A DNA stretch of 64,000 nt, taken from the NCBI GenBank assembly GCA_036250195.1, contig JAVHZZ010000003.1, forward strand, positions 89,920,918 through 89,984,917. The letters are read 5' to 3'. The number at the start of each line of letters is the position of its first letter. Position 1 is the first letter of the stretch. The notes under the pieces are model-generated. The model searched no databases, was not told the origin of the DNA, and saw only the letters and a program-made list of their open reading frames with translations. This DNA is from Mixophyes australis (taxonomy: Eukaryota; Chordata; Amphibia; Anura; Limnodynastidae). Below are positions 54,101 through 64,000 of the stretch, one piece after another. The translations under genes were made by a program, and so were the position numbers.

Positions 54101-57100
54101 AAGTCATATCTGTCAGCAGTATCTACCAAATAATTTTTAGCACTCCTCAGTGCTTTTAGGGTGTCCTCCCTAATTGTGCATTAATATTTCTGGCTGTCAA
54201 AAGTCATATCTGTCAGCAGTATCTACTAAATAATTTTTAGCACTCCTCAGTGCTTTTAGGGTGTCCTCCCTAATTGTGCATTAATATTTCTGGCTGTCAA
54301 AAGTCATATCTGTCAGCAGTATCTACTAAATAATTTTTAGCACTCCTCAGTGCTTTTGGGATGTCCTCCCTAATTGTGCATTAATATTTCTGGCTGTCAA
54401 AAGTCATATCTGTCAGCAGTATCTACTAAATAATTTTTAGCACTCCTCAGTGCATTTGGGGTGTCCTCCCTAATTGTGCATTAATATTTCTGGCTGTCAA
54501 AAGTCATATCTGTCAGCAGTATCTACTAAATAATTTTTAGCACTCCTCAGTGCTTTTGGGGTGTCCTCCCTAATTGTGCATTAATATTTCTGGCTGTCAA
54601 AAGTCATATCTGTCAGCAGTATCTACTAAATAATTTTTAGCACTCCTCAGTGCTTTTGGGGTGTCCTCCCTAATTTTGCATTAAAATTTCTGGCTGTCAA
54701 AAGTCATATCTGTCAGCAGTATCTACCAAATATTTTTTAGCACTCCTCAGTGCTTTTGGGGTGTCCTCCCTAATTGTGCATTAATATTTCTGGCTGTCAA
54801 AAGTCATATCTGTCAGCAGTATCTACTAAATAATTTTTAGCACTCCTCAGTGCTTTTGGGGTGTCCTCCCTAATTGTGCATTAATATTTCTGACTGTCAA
54901 AAGTCATATCTGTCAGCAGTATCTACTAAATAATTTTTAGCACTCCTCAGTGCTTTTGGGGTGTCCTCCCTAATTGTGCATTAATATTTCTGGCTGTCAA
55001 AAGTCATATCTGTCAGCAGTATCTACTAAATAATTTTTAGCACTCCTCAGTGCATTTGGGGTGTCCTCCCTAATTGTGCATTAATATTTCTGGCTGTCAA
55101 AAGTCATATCTGTCAGCAGTATCTACTAAATAATTTTTAGCACTCCTCAGTGCTTTTGGGGTGTCCTCCCTAATTGTGCATTAATATTTCTGGCTGTCAA
55201 AAGTCATATCTGTCAGCAGTATCTACTAAATAATTTTTAGCACTCCTCAGTGCTTTTGGGGTGTCCTCCCTAATTGTGCATTAATATTTCTGGCTGTCAA
55301 AAGTCATATCTGTCAGCAGTATCTACTAAATAATTTTTAGCACTCCTCAGTGCTTTTGGGGTGTCCTCCCTAATTGTGCATTAATATTTCTGGCTGTCAA
55401 AAGTCATATCTGTCAGCAGTATCTACCAAATAATTTTTAGCACTCCTCAGTGGTTTTGGGGTGTCCTCCCTAATTGTGCATTAATATTTCTGGCTGTCAA
55501 AAGTCATATCTGTCAGCAGTATCTACCAAATAATTTGTAGCACTCCTCAGTGCTTTTGGGGTGTCCTCCCTTATTGTGCATTAATATTTCTGGCTGTCAA
55601 AAGTCATATCTGTCAGCAGTATCTACTAAATAATTTTTAGCACTCCTCAGTGCATTTGGGGTGTCCTCCCTAATTGTGCATTAATATTTCTGGCTGTCAA
55701 AAGTCACATCTGTCAGCAGTATCTACTAAATAATTTTTAGCACTCCTCAGTGCTTTTGGGGTGTCCTCCCTAATTGTGCATTAATATTTCTGGCTGTCAA
55801 AAGTCATATCTGTCAGCAGTATCTACTAAATAATTTTTAGCACTCCTCAGTGCATTTGGGGTGTCCTCCCTAATTGTGCATTAATATTTCTGGCTGTCAA
55901 AAGTCACATCTGTCAGCAGTATCTACTAAATAATTTTTAGCACTCCTCAGTGCTTTTGGGGTGTCCTCCCTAATTGTGCATTAATATTTCTGGCTGTCAA
56001 AAGTCATATCTGTCAGCAGTATCTACTAAATAATTTTTAGCACTCCTCAGTGCTTTTGGGGTGTCCTCCCTAATTGTGCATTAAAATTTCTGGCTGTCAA
56101 AAGTCATATCTGTCAGCAGTATCTACCAAATAATTTTTAGCACTCCTCAGTGCTTTTAGGGTGTCCTCCCTAATTGTGCATTAATATTTCTGGCTGTCAA
56201 AAGTCATATCTGTCAGCAGTATCTACTAAATAATTTTTAGCACTCCTCAGTGCTTTTAGGGTGTCCTCCCTAATTGTGCATTAATATTTCTGCCTGTCAA
56301 AAGTCATATCTGTCAGCAGTATCTACTAAATAATTTTTAGCACTCCTCAGTGCTTTTGGGATGTCCTCCCTAATTGTGCATTAATATTTCTGGCTGTCAA
56401 AAGTCATATCTGTCAGCAGTATCTACTAAATAATTTTTAGCACTCCTCAGTGCATTTGGGGTGTCCTCCCTAATTGTGCATTAATATTTCTGGCTGTCAA
56501 AAGTCATATCTGTCAGCAGTATCTACTAAATAATTTTTAGCACTCCTCAGTGCTTTTGGGGTGTCCTCCCTAATTGTGCATTAATATTTCTGGCTGTCAA
56601 AAGTCATATCTGTCAGCAGTATCTACTAAATAATTTTTAGCACTCCTCAGTGCTTTTGGGGTGTCCTCCCTAATTGTGCATTAATATTTCTGGCTGTCAA
56701 AAGTCATATCTGTCAGCAGTATCTACTAAATAATTTTTAGCACTCCTCAGTGCTTTTGGGGTGTCCTCCCTAATTGTGCATTAATATTTCTGGCTGTCAA
56801 AAGTCATATCTGTCAGCAGTATCTACTAAATAATTTTTAGCACTCCTCAGTGCTTTTGGGGTGTCCTCCCTAATTGTGCATTAATATTTCTGGCTGTCAA
56901 AAGTCATATCTGTCAGCAGTATCTACCAAATAATTTTTAGCACTCCTCAGTGGTTTTGGGGTGTCCTCCCTAATTGTGCATTAATATTTCTGGCTGTCAA
57001 AAGTCATATCTGTCAGCAGTATCTACCAAATAATTTGTAGCACTCCTCAGTGCTTTTGGGGTGTCCTCCCTAATTGTGCATTAATATTTCTGGCTGTCAA

Positions 57101-59154
57101 AAGTCATATCTGTCAGCAGTATCTACTAAATAATTTTTAGCACTCCTCAGTGCATTTGGGGTGTCCTCCCTAATTGTGCATTAATATTTCTGGCTGTCAA
57201 AAGTCATATCTGTCAGCAGTATCTACTAAATAATTTTTAGCACTCCTCAGTGCTTTTGGGGTGTCCTCCCTAATTGTGCATTAATATTTCTGGCTGTCAA
57301 AAGTCATATCTGTCAGCAGTATCTACTAAATAATTTTTAGCACTCCTCAGTGCTTTTGGGGTGTCCTCCCTAATTGTGCATTAATATTTCTGGCTGTCAA
57401 AAGTCATATCTGTCAGCAGTATCTACTAAATAATTTTTAGCACTCCTCAGTGCTTTTGGGGTGTCCTCCCTAATTGTGCATTAAAATTTCTGGCTGTCAA
57501 AAGTCATATCTGTCAGCAGTATCTACCAAATAATTTTTAGCACTCCTCAGTGCTTTTGGGGTGTCCTCCCTAATTGTGCATTAATATTTCTGGCTGTCAA
57601 AAGTCATATCTGTCAGCAGTATCTACTAAATAATTTTTAGCACTCCTCAGTGCTTTTGGGGTGTCCTCCCTAATTGTGCATTAATATTTCTGGCTGTCAA
57701 AAGTCATATCTGTCAGCAGTATCTACTAAATAATTTTTAGCACTCCTCAGTGCTTTTGGGGTGTCCTCCCTAATTGTGCATTAATATTTCTGGCTGTCAA
57801 AAGTCATATCTGTCAGCAGTATCTACTAAATAATTTTTAGCACTCCTCAGTGCTTTTGGGGTGTCCTCCCTAATTGTGCATTAATATTTCTGGCTGTCAA
57901 AAGTCATATCTGTCAGCAGTATCTACTAAATAATTTTTAGCACTCCTCAGTGCTTTTGGGGTGTCCTCCCTAATTGTGCATTAATATTTCTGGCTGTCAA
58001 AAGTCATATCTGTCAGCAGTATCTACTAAATAATTTTTAGCACTCCTCAGTGCTTTTGGGGTGTCCTCCCTAATTTTGCATTAAAATTTCTGGCTGTCAA
58101 AAGTCATATCTGTCAGCAGTATCTACCAAATATTTTTTAGCACTCCTCAGTGCTTTTGGGGTGTCCTCCCTAATTGTGCATTAATATTTCTGGCTGTCAA
58201 AAGTCATATCTGTCAGCAGTATCTACTAAATAATTTTTAGCACTCCTCAGTGCTTTTGGGGTGTCCTCCCTAATTGTGCATTAATATTTCTGGCTGTCAA
58301 AAGTCATATCTGTCAGCAGTATCTACTAAATAATTTTTAGCACTCCTCAGTGCTTTTGGGGTGTCCTCCCTAATTGTGCATTAATATTTCTGGCTGTCAA
58401 AAGTCATATCTGTCAGCAGTATCTACTAAATAATTTTTAGCACTCCTCAGTGCATTTGGGGTGTCCTCCCTAATTGTGCATTAATATTTCTGGCTGTCAA
58501 AAGTCATATCTGTCAGCAGTATCTACTAAATAATTTTTAGCACTCCTCAGTGCTTTTGGGGTGTCCTCCCTAATTGTGCATTAATATTTCTGGCTGTCAA
58601 AAGTCATATCTGTCAGCAGTATCTACTAAATAATTTGTAGCACTCCTCAGTGCTTTTGGGGTGTCCTCCCTAATTGTGCATTAATATTTCTGGCTGTCAA
58701 AAGTCATATCTGTCAGCAGTATCTACTAAATAATTTTTAGCACTCCTCAGTGCTTTTGGGGTGTCCTCCCTAATTGTGCATTAATATTTCTGGCTGTCAA
58801 AAGTCATATCTGTCAGCAGTATCTACTAAATAATTTTTAGCACTCCTCAGTGCTTTTGGGGTGTCCTCCCTAATTGTGCATTAATATTTCTGGCTGTCAA
58901 AAGTCATATCTGTCAGCAGTATCTACTAAATAATTTTTAGCACTCCTCAGTGCTTTTGGGGTGTCCTCCCTAATTGTGCATTAATATTTCTGGCTGTCAA
59001 AAGTCATATCTGTCAGCAGTATCTACCAAATAATTTTTAGCACTCCTCAGTGCTTTTGGGGTGTCCTCCCTAATTGTGCATTAATATTTCTGGCTGTCAA
59101 AAGTCATAACTGTCAGCAGAATCTACGAAATAATTTTTAGCACTCCCCAGTGGT
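48140..59154. repeat. 100-bp satellite of element C, about 110 units with higher-order repeats
   Basis: Exact 100-bp period throughout, with consensus phrases CACTCCTCAGTGCTTTTGGG and TGTCAGCAGTATCTACTAAA. The C-specific mark is AGTGCTTTT, where A and B have AGTGTTTTT. Rare variants repeat at fixed offsets: TAATTTTGCA at 52671 and 54671, TTATTGTGCA at 53571 and 55571, AAGTCACATC at 53701/53901 and 55701/55901, ATGTCCTCCC at 54361 and 56361. This shows a 2000-bp (20-unit) block duplicated in tandem. A ~3-kb relation links 49371-49881 with 52371-52881. The edge units equal those of A and B. Confidence 0.97.
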
Positions 59155-59165
59155 TTGCGCTCAGA

Positions 59166-60046
59166 ATGGATTCAAAGCAGTCCACATATGATCTGAATGA
59201 GCAACCAGGTTCTGTCACCAGTCCTGATGTTAGTGTTCCCAGTACGTCATCTGGCCAAGGCAGTACGTCATCTGGTCAAATAACAGAGTGTTTTCAAATT
59301 AGTGCAAAAAACAAAAACCCAAAAAAAATTTACTGTATTGAAGCGAAAAAGAAGTGTAACTGAGCAAAAGTTAAGTGACGATAAAAAAAAAATTGCAAGC
59401 ATGCCATTCTACACACACAGTGGCAAAGAGAGAATGAGGCCTTCACCTTTGGCTATTAGTGGCAGATCCCAAAAAGTTACCCAGCCTACAATTGGTGCAC
59501 AACTACTGTTACGCGTCAAAGCCGAGCTGCAAGATAACAGTGAGGCATTACAGGAGAATATTTGCTCTGATTCACAAATGACAGCAATCCCTGTGGAGAG
59601 TCCATCCAACAGTGGGATGTCTAATTGTGACCATTCTGTTAGTCTACCCATAAAGAAGGGCCCTTTCAGCAGTTCTGCTGATGTGTGCCTGAACAGCCCG
59701 AGTGTAGCCGGTGATACACCAAGTGAGGATGACACTTTGTCTTTAGAAGAGGATGTGGGGGAGATTTGGGTATCCGACGATGAGGATGCGGTTGATTGTG
59801 TAAGTCCTGCAGCAGTGTGGCACCAGTGGGAGCAGTTCTGGCATGTGAGGTTCTGGCACCAATATGCACTTTCCAAACACAAGCAGGGATGACGCAGGGG
59901 GCAGACCACAACAGTTTGACATCTGGGCTGGTTTGAAGGATTTGTCAAAAAAATGTGTGACCTTGACCATAATTCCAACCAATCCTACTATTAACATGCA
60001 AAGGATGGTGGAGGCCCTATCAGGGATTAAACTGTATTTTTCATAA
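59166..60046 (+). pseudogene. hAT transposase, internally deleted (element C)
   Basis: Starts with the same residues as A and B (MDSKQSTYDLNEQPG). An inserted/duplicated stretch (STSSGQGSTSSGQ) then shifts the frame at about 59300. The second frame (59302-59892) covers the basic and acidic N-terminal region with an extra segment (SLPIKKGPFSS) not present in A or B. At about 59860 the sequence jumps to the far C-terminal part (DDAGGRPQQFDIWAGLKDLS ... INMQRMVEA) in another frame and stops before the dimerisation domain. BED finger and catalytic core are deleted, so no transposase function is possible. An N-terminal fragment of about 196 codons could in principle be made. Confidence 0.9.
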
Positions 60047-60365
60047 TTTTCACTAATAATGTTTGGGTGTAATATACACCCAAAAACGAGTGCTCAATTG
60101 CTAAGAGTCATTGATGGAGAGGAAGACAAGCAGGCTTGTCTGTAGAATTTGCAGGCAAATTGTGCTGCGTTATATAGGTAACACCCAAAGAGAAGAGCTC
60201 CATTGCTCCATTGCTAATTGTAATTGCTGAAATAGAAATAATAGGGCTGACAGTCTTGGTCTAAATCTGCAGTTACATTTTATTGTACCATAGCTTACTG
60301 CGAAACTGGAGAGGTGGCAGGGTTTAGTGATAATCTTCCTCCAACAATTCTAATTCATCCCAATA
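60047..60365. other. 3' region of element C, non-coding
   Basis: Retains GGGTGTAATATACACC and GATGGAGAGGAAGACAA, which align to about 47317-47380 of element B. The tandem array seen there in B is missing. Confidence 0.6.
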
Positions 60366-60369
60366 TCCC

Positions 60370-61930
60370 AATATCATAGAAGTCTGTGTAGTATGATGTA
60401 ATTGCTGATAATGGCCTTCCAAAGGGAATGACTAGTTGATTTTAGGGCAGAGCTGTCACGGTTTTTGGGCAATTCTTTTACAGCACAGCAAATATCAAAA
60501 TGTTTAGCGGACTCATCTGCATCACCACTGGGTGTCTTGGGAAAGCAATTTCTTTTACTACAAGCAGTTGCCAGAGAAACTGAAGGAGAAGACGTCCCAA
60601 CAAGATGTTGATAAGTCTGGGATCCTTGCAAAGAAAATTAAGTATTTCATCTACAATTAAAATATAGTTACTTTGTTTTATTGCACACTATAATTTTATG
60701 TAGCACCTTTTCAAAATCTATTATTAAGGCAATCACTTGACTCAAGCTAACCGTGTCTGCACTTTCTTCACAGGTAACTACTTCGATGGACTAAAGTATA
60801 TTCCCCTCAAATGCTAGTCTTCTTGCAGCTGCTGTATTCTCCTACATGCTGTTGCAGAAACCACAAATTGACCCTAAATGTTTATGGACACAAACAGCAT
60901 CTCCTGCATGTCATTTTTCAAAAGTTCTGTAACACCAAGTTGATAGTGTGTGCAAAACAGGAAATGTGATGGAATTCAGCCCTGCTGTAATGCTGGACCA
61001 ATATTGGGGTCGTAATCAGAAATGACATATCCTCAGGAGACTCCAAGTAGGATTAGCCATCTTTCAATGACATCCCTTAGTTTTTGGAACAGTTTGTCAG
61101 CTGTATGCCTCTTAGTGAAGCTGCTGATACACAGAGTAGCCTACTTCTCAAAAATGTGATGTACCTGGGTACATGCTGCTGCTGTCCATGCTGGGGAAGG
61201 CGAATGACCAACCCAGTGGGCTTTCACAGTCATATAATCTTTTGTTTGCCCAGTTACGCTTGTACACATATCTGTGGTTAAGTGTACAGTGGGTAGAATA
61301 CCATTTTGTCACCCAATAATGACATTTTTAGGAACTTTCCGGTACAGGAGAGAATTAGCTTTTCTAGTAAAATGGTATAGTGATGACATTTGCTAACAGG
61401 GACATAACACCTCAATTAAATGTCTTAAACCAACTGTATTAATAGTGGACATTGGACGCAGATCTAACACTAGCATAGTACCCAGGGCGTCTGTGATCCA
61501 CTTTGCGACTGGGTGACAGGTTTCATTCTTGCTTCCTCTTGCAGAGGATTGTTTAACTGCCAATTGTTGGGGGGGAAGACTGCAGGTGCTGGGATGTAGA
61601 TGAGAGAAGGGAGGTAGATTATGCTGGAATGCTTGTTGTTATTTTTTTTTTAACCGAAGTTTCTGATTTTCCCAACAGTTTTCCAATAACTCGCTGAAAA
61701 ATGACGAAACATGGATGAGGATCCCAGATGGTTAAGGTCCCTACCTCTACTGAGTGTGGCTTTAAAAATGCTACAAATGGATAGACAACTCTTGCCAGGA
61801 TTCGTGTAAAAATAATTCCACACTTAAGAGGTGGATTTTTGGTCTTATGCCCAGGCATGACAATGGCCTTTTTGTTATCACTGGCAAGAACTGAAACAAT
61901 TTTTCTTTTCAAGTGTATGAAAATCATATT
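60370..61930 (-). pseudogene. Divergent hAT transposase relic in reverse orientation
   Basis: The minus strand, from 61927 downward, carries VLASDNKKAIVMPGHKTK and a degenerate BED region, then traces of the catalytic core: TDMCTS-type sequence near 61270, the AHWVGHSPS equivalent near 61205, DNQINVGP-like decay near 61010, and CAHTINLVL-like sequence near 60940. It ends with SPSVSLATACSKRNCFPK and SAKHFDICCAVKELPKN near 60450-60560. It parallels residues ~210-870 of the intact protein but is clearly more diverged than the plus-strand pieces. It overlaps them in content (both include the GGRPEQFNIWAGL-type segment). It is therefore not a simple inversion of C's own gene, but a captured or older relic. 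Many stops. Confidence 0.8.
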
Positions 61931-62067
61931 GTGACATAGGAGGTGTTCAAAATTGAATAAAAAATGACTGGAAATTAGTGTTACTGAGGTTAATAATAAT
62001 GTAGCTACAAAATAATACCTAAATTATGTTATTTTAGCACCAATAAATGTAATTTTTATAACAAATT

Positions 62068-62205
62068 GCAAAACAAAACCAAACAAAACCAAAACCAAAA
62101 CCAAAACCAAAACACGCAATGGCGGTTTTGCAAAACCAAAACCAAAACCAAAACACAATGGTAATCCAGATCCAAAACCGAATCCAAAACCAAAACACGG
62201 GGGTC
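62068..62205. repeat. CCAAAA-type terminal repeat block of element C
   Basis: AAAACCAAAACCAAAACC runs with the core GGCGGTTTTGCAAAACC, matching the ends of A and B. It confirms that the right terminus of C belongs to the same family despite internal decay. Confidence 0.85.
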
Positions 62206-62274
62206 AGTGACCATCTCTAGTTATAGCATACCTTTGTACTTTGGTAAACTAGGTTCAGGTTAATAGAATAATCG

Positions 62275-62485
62275 GGTTGTGTGGCTATGTATGCACCTGA
62301 AAAGGGGTCTGATATTATCCTGGCTGGCTGTTTGATACATAATCTAGCAATACATCAACTTACCCCACCGATTATTGCAGTAGACAGTGAAGAAGAAGGG
62401 GTCCGTGTCACATGGTGATGTGCAGAGCACAGAGGGCGGAAGGGAGATTAGAGACCGTCTAATTGCAAACTACTTTACGTGTAAG
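62275..62485 (+). pseudogene. Harbinger transposase, C-terminal remnant (copy 2)
   Basis: The plus strand reads MYAPEKGSDIILAGCLIHNL then AIHQLTPPIIAVDSEEE. After a frameshift comes the canonical end RDRLIANYF near 62450-62473. Same remnant as 6872-7112, independently decayed. The catalytic part is absent here too, so the deletion predates the separation of the two copies. Confidence 0.75.
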
Positions 62486-62827
62486 TACATAGTATGAAAA
62501 ACATTTTTTGCTCAAAAATGTGTTTTATGTGAGTGCAATTTTAGTATATTATTTTAAAATTTTTGTAAATTGGAACCTTTAAAAACAGGATAGTGTGTAC
62601 TCCTCATGTGGTAAATATGAACATCCCTGGAATGTGACAGTCAGAGGTCAATGTTTAAGTGAAATTAGTGCATAGTTGTTAAAAAATCAGTATACTCTTG
62701 TTTAATGTGCAGAAAAGAAAGACTGACACAATAGAAATTTAACTGCATTTATTGCAGAACACAATAAATAATAACGTATAATGGTTATAGAAACTTGACA
62801 AAACATTAATCAATAACAAACATTGTG

Positions 62828-64000
62828 CTAGCGATGCCTTTTTGCAGGCATATCGCTATGCTTGGTGCCACTCTCTCCCCTCCCTCGCCCACCCCTGGTG
62901 TGAGCACCTCTCCTTGGAGGAGTACTCTGTAGAGATGTGGTAGGCGTACTAGCGGCACTGGTGGTGGCTGAAGACATAGGTGCCGGTAAACGGGCTACAA
63001 TTTCAGAATGTAGTTGCCCTGCCAGCCGGGTCACATTGGCATTCCCCTCACGTACTGTTGAATGTAAGGCCTCCACCGCCCCAGTCATTTGGGCCAGCTG
63101 CACATTGGTCTGTTCTAAAGCTGTTGCCAGACGGTTGATTCCAGCAGGGAGTAGACTATTGGAGCGGTGTATCCGCCTCAACTGGGCCGCAATTTGTGAC
63201 ATGTGGCGAGTTTGCCTGTCCATGAACAATGTCTGTTGCTGCTGGAATGCGCCAATAGACAGCGCCATTTCTCTGACTGGGTCCATACTTTCAGGTGCAG
63301 GTTGGTGGTGTGATGGTTCAGCAGGGCCAGGTGAAACTTCCTGGAGGCCAGACACAGGGGCATCCACTGTTACCAGGGTGATGGTCGTTTGATCCTCTGG
63401 CTCAGGGGACATTTCCAGGGACTCCGCCTGAGGTGGCTGGTATGAAGAGGGCCCTGTGTATGAAAAATGACGGTAAGTATATAGTATATAATATGTTTGT
63501 ATATTGCATTCTGAACACTGGATAGGAAAGAATATTCTTTAGCAACTACAGATTCTTTCACAATGTTTGCATTCCTGATTTCTAGTCCTATGCTACCTGC
63601 TTACGGATGCACTTATTATCCTTTTAATACCCATTATCATTTGGACTGTGTAGTACATGCTGGGTTATTTTGACTAAACTGCATGCTATAAAAAGTGGAG
63701 ATGTTGCCTATAGCAACCAATCAGATTTTAGCTGTCATTTTGTTGAATGCAATAAATAAAGTAAAGGTATATTCTGATGGGTTACTATAGGCAACATATC
63801 AGTTTAGTAAAATGTAGGCCTAACTTCTCATTGCAAACAATTAAAATAATAAAAAATAAATTGACAGCAACATTTGCACAGAAAATCAATTAACTCCATT
63901 ATTTCTCTCCTAAACAGATATCACGCACCTGCTTGCTCGTCTATGCCCGAATCTTTCGCTGAAGGTGGAGGTGTAGGTCTGGCACTGGGACTGAACTGCG
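62828..64000 (-). CDS. Harbinger Myb/SANT-like gene, exons 2-3, partial (copy 2)
   Basis: Exon 3 (63453-62828) is open from its ACACAG acceptor to the stop. It encodes PSSYQPPQAESLEMSPEPED, a Pro/Glu-rich linker, then a helical segment (RQTRHMSQIAAQLRRIHRS ... LEQTNVQLAQMTGAVEALHS) likely to form a coiled coil, and a basic tail ending MPAKRHR. Exon 2 ends at 63929 (donor GTGCGTGA) and runs off the window toward exon 1, which would hold the Myb/SANT domain. Compared with copy 1, exon 3 retains the bases coding RQTRH whose loss shifts the copy 1 frame, so this copy shows the undamaged form. Whether exon 1 is intact cannot be seen. Confidence 0.8.
63667..63813. mobile_element. MITE inside intron 2 of the Myb-like gene (copy 2)
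   Basis: Same insertion, at the same place and nearly identical, as 8261-8407 in copy 1. Confidence 0.7.

Larger units (their letters stand above)
47791..62219 (+). mobile_element. hAT element C, 14.4 kb, expanded and rearranged (TSD GTTATAGC)
   Basis: Ends TAGAGATGGGCGGG and GTGACCATCTCTA, with a perfect 8-bp duplication GTTATAGC at 47783-47790 and 62220-62227. It carries the same terminus, TATA-like site and satellite as A and B, but the satellite is 11 kb. The transposase gene is reduced to pieces (59166-60046), a divergent transposase relic lies in reverse (about 60370-61930), and the second tandem array is absent. The intact ends and duplication show it moved as one unit, so it must have been mobilised by an enzyme supplied in trans if it already lacked a functional gene. 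Confidence 0.95.
40346..64000. mobile_element. PIF/Harbinger element, copy 2, split by two hAT insertions and cut by the window end
   Basis: The left end GGGCTAGATTTACTATCAGG and its subterminal GCC/CGG-rich region match copy 1 closely (40346-40714 versus 6329-6690). The sequence resumes at 47692-47782, aligning to about 6700-6780 of copy 1, and again at 62228-64000 with the transposase tail and Myb-like exons. The two gaps are exactly hAT elements B and C with their 8-bp duplications. The right end lies beyond the window. The bases before the left end are CAA; the matching right copy cannot be checked. Confidence 0.9.

Noticed and set aside
48140..59154. CRISPR-like array because of regular 100-bp repeats
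   Set aside because: Units are contiguous and identical over their full length, with no variable spacers, and the context is a eukaryotic hAT element; it is satellite DNA.
59166..61930. Simple internal inversion of element C's own transposase gene
   Set aside because: The reversed part is more diverged than the forward part and both contain the GGRPEQFN-type segment, so the content overlaps instead of complementing.

Overview
The window is eukaryotic, and almost certainly vertebrate, intergenic DNA built from layered transposable elements. The mix of L2-clade LINE relics, Tc1/mariner, hAT, PIF/Harbinger with a Myb-like partner gene, Harbinger-type MITEs, a decayed Ty3/gypsy-like element and AT-rich spacer resembles an amphibian (frog) genome. 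That assignment is inference; no host gene, rRNA or tRNA was recognised. All coding capacity seen belongs to mobile elements.

Layout. 1-275: perfect foldback repeat. 0.5-1.1 kb: AT microsatellites. 1.8-5.9 kb: mosaic of decayed LINE (L2), Harbinger and gypsy-integrase pieces. 6329-10048: a complete-ended PIF/Harbinger derivative (TSD CTA) with a three-exon Myb/SANT-like gene on the minus strand and only the C-terminal end of the transposase on the plus strand. 14324-15917: Tc1 element with long TIRs and a frameshifted transposase. 16373-16547: MITE with Harbinger-like ends. 18.8-20.1 kb: second L2 relic. 22.2-25.2 kb: Tc1 relic, foldback element and a gypsy-like element with a gag remnant and 9-residue repeats. 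26.2-27.8 kb: palindrome and long inverted repeat. 28.2-29.7 kb: minisatellites.

The second half is a stack of nested insertions resolved by exact target-site duplications. A non-autonomous hAT-like element D (30004-39750, TSD cccacagc) contains an L2 LINE and hAT element A (32952-39413, TSD atttatat). A second Harbinger copy starts at 40346 and continues beyond the window end. It is split by hAT element B (40723-47683, TSD gttaaaag) and hAT element C (47791-62219, TSD gttatagc). A, B and C are one family. A and B each carry an uninterrupted 997-aa BED-finger hAT transposase; the two proteins differ at three residues. C is a decayed, rearranged relative.

The most unusual feature is that this hAT family carries an internal satellite of exactly 100 bp per unit between its promoter-side terminus and the transposase start codon. 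It has about 19 units in A, 23 in B and 110 (11 kb, with higher-order repeats) in C. A second, unrelated array, also of about 100-bp units, lies on the other side of the gene in A and B. The transposon therefore appears to be seeding and growing satellite DNA.
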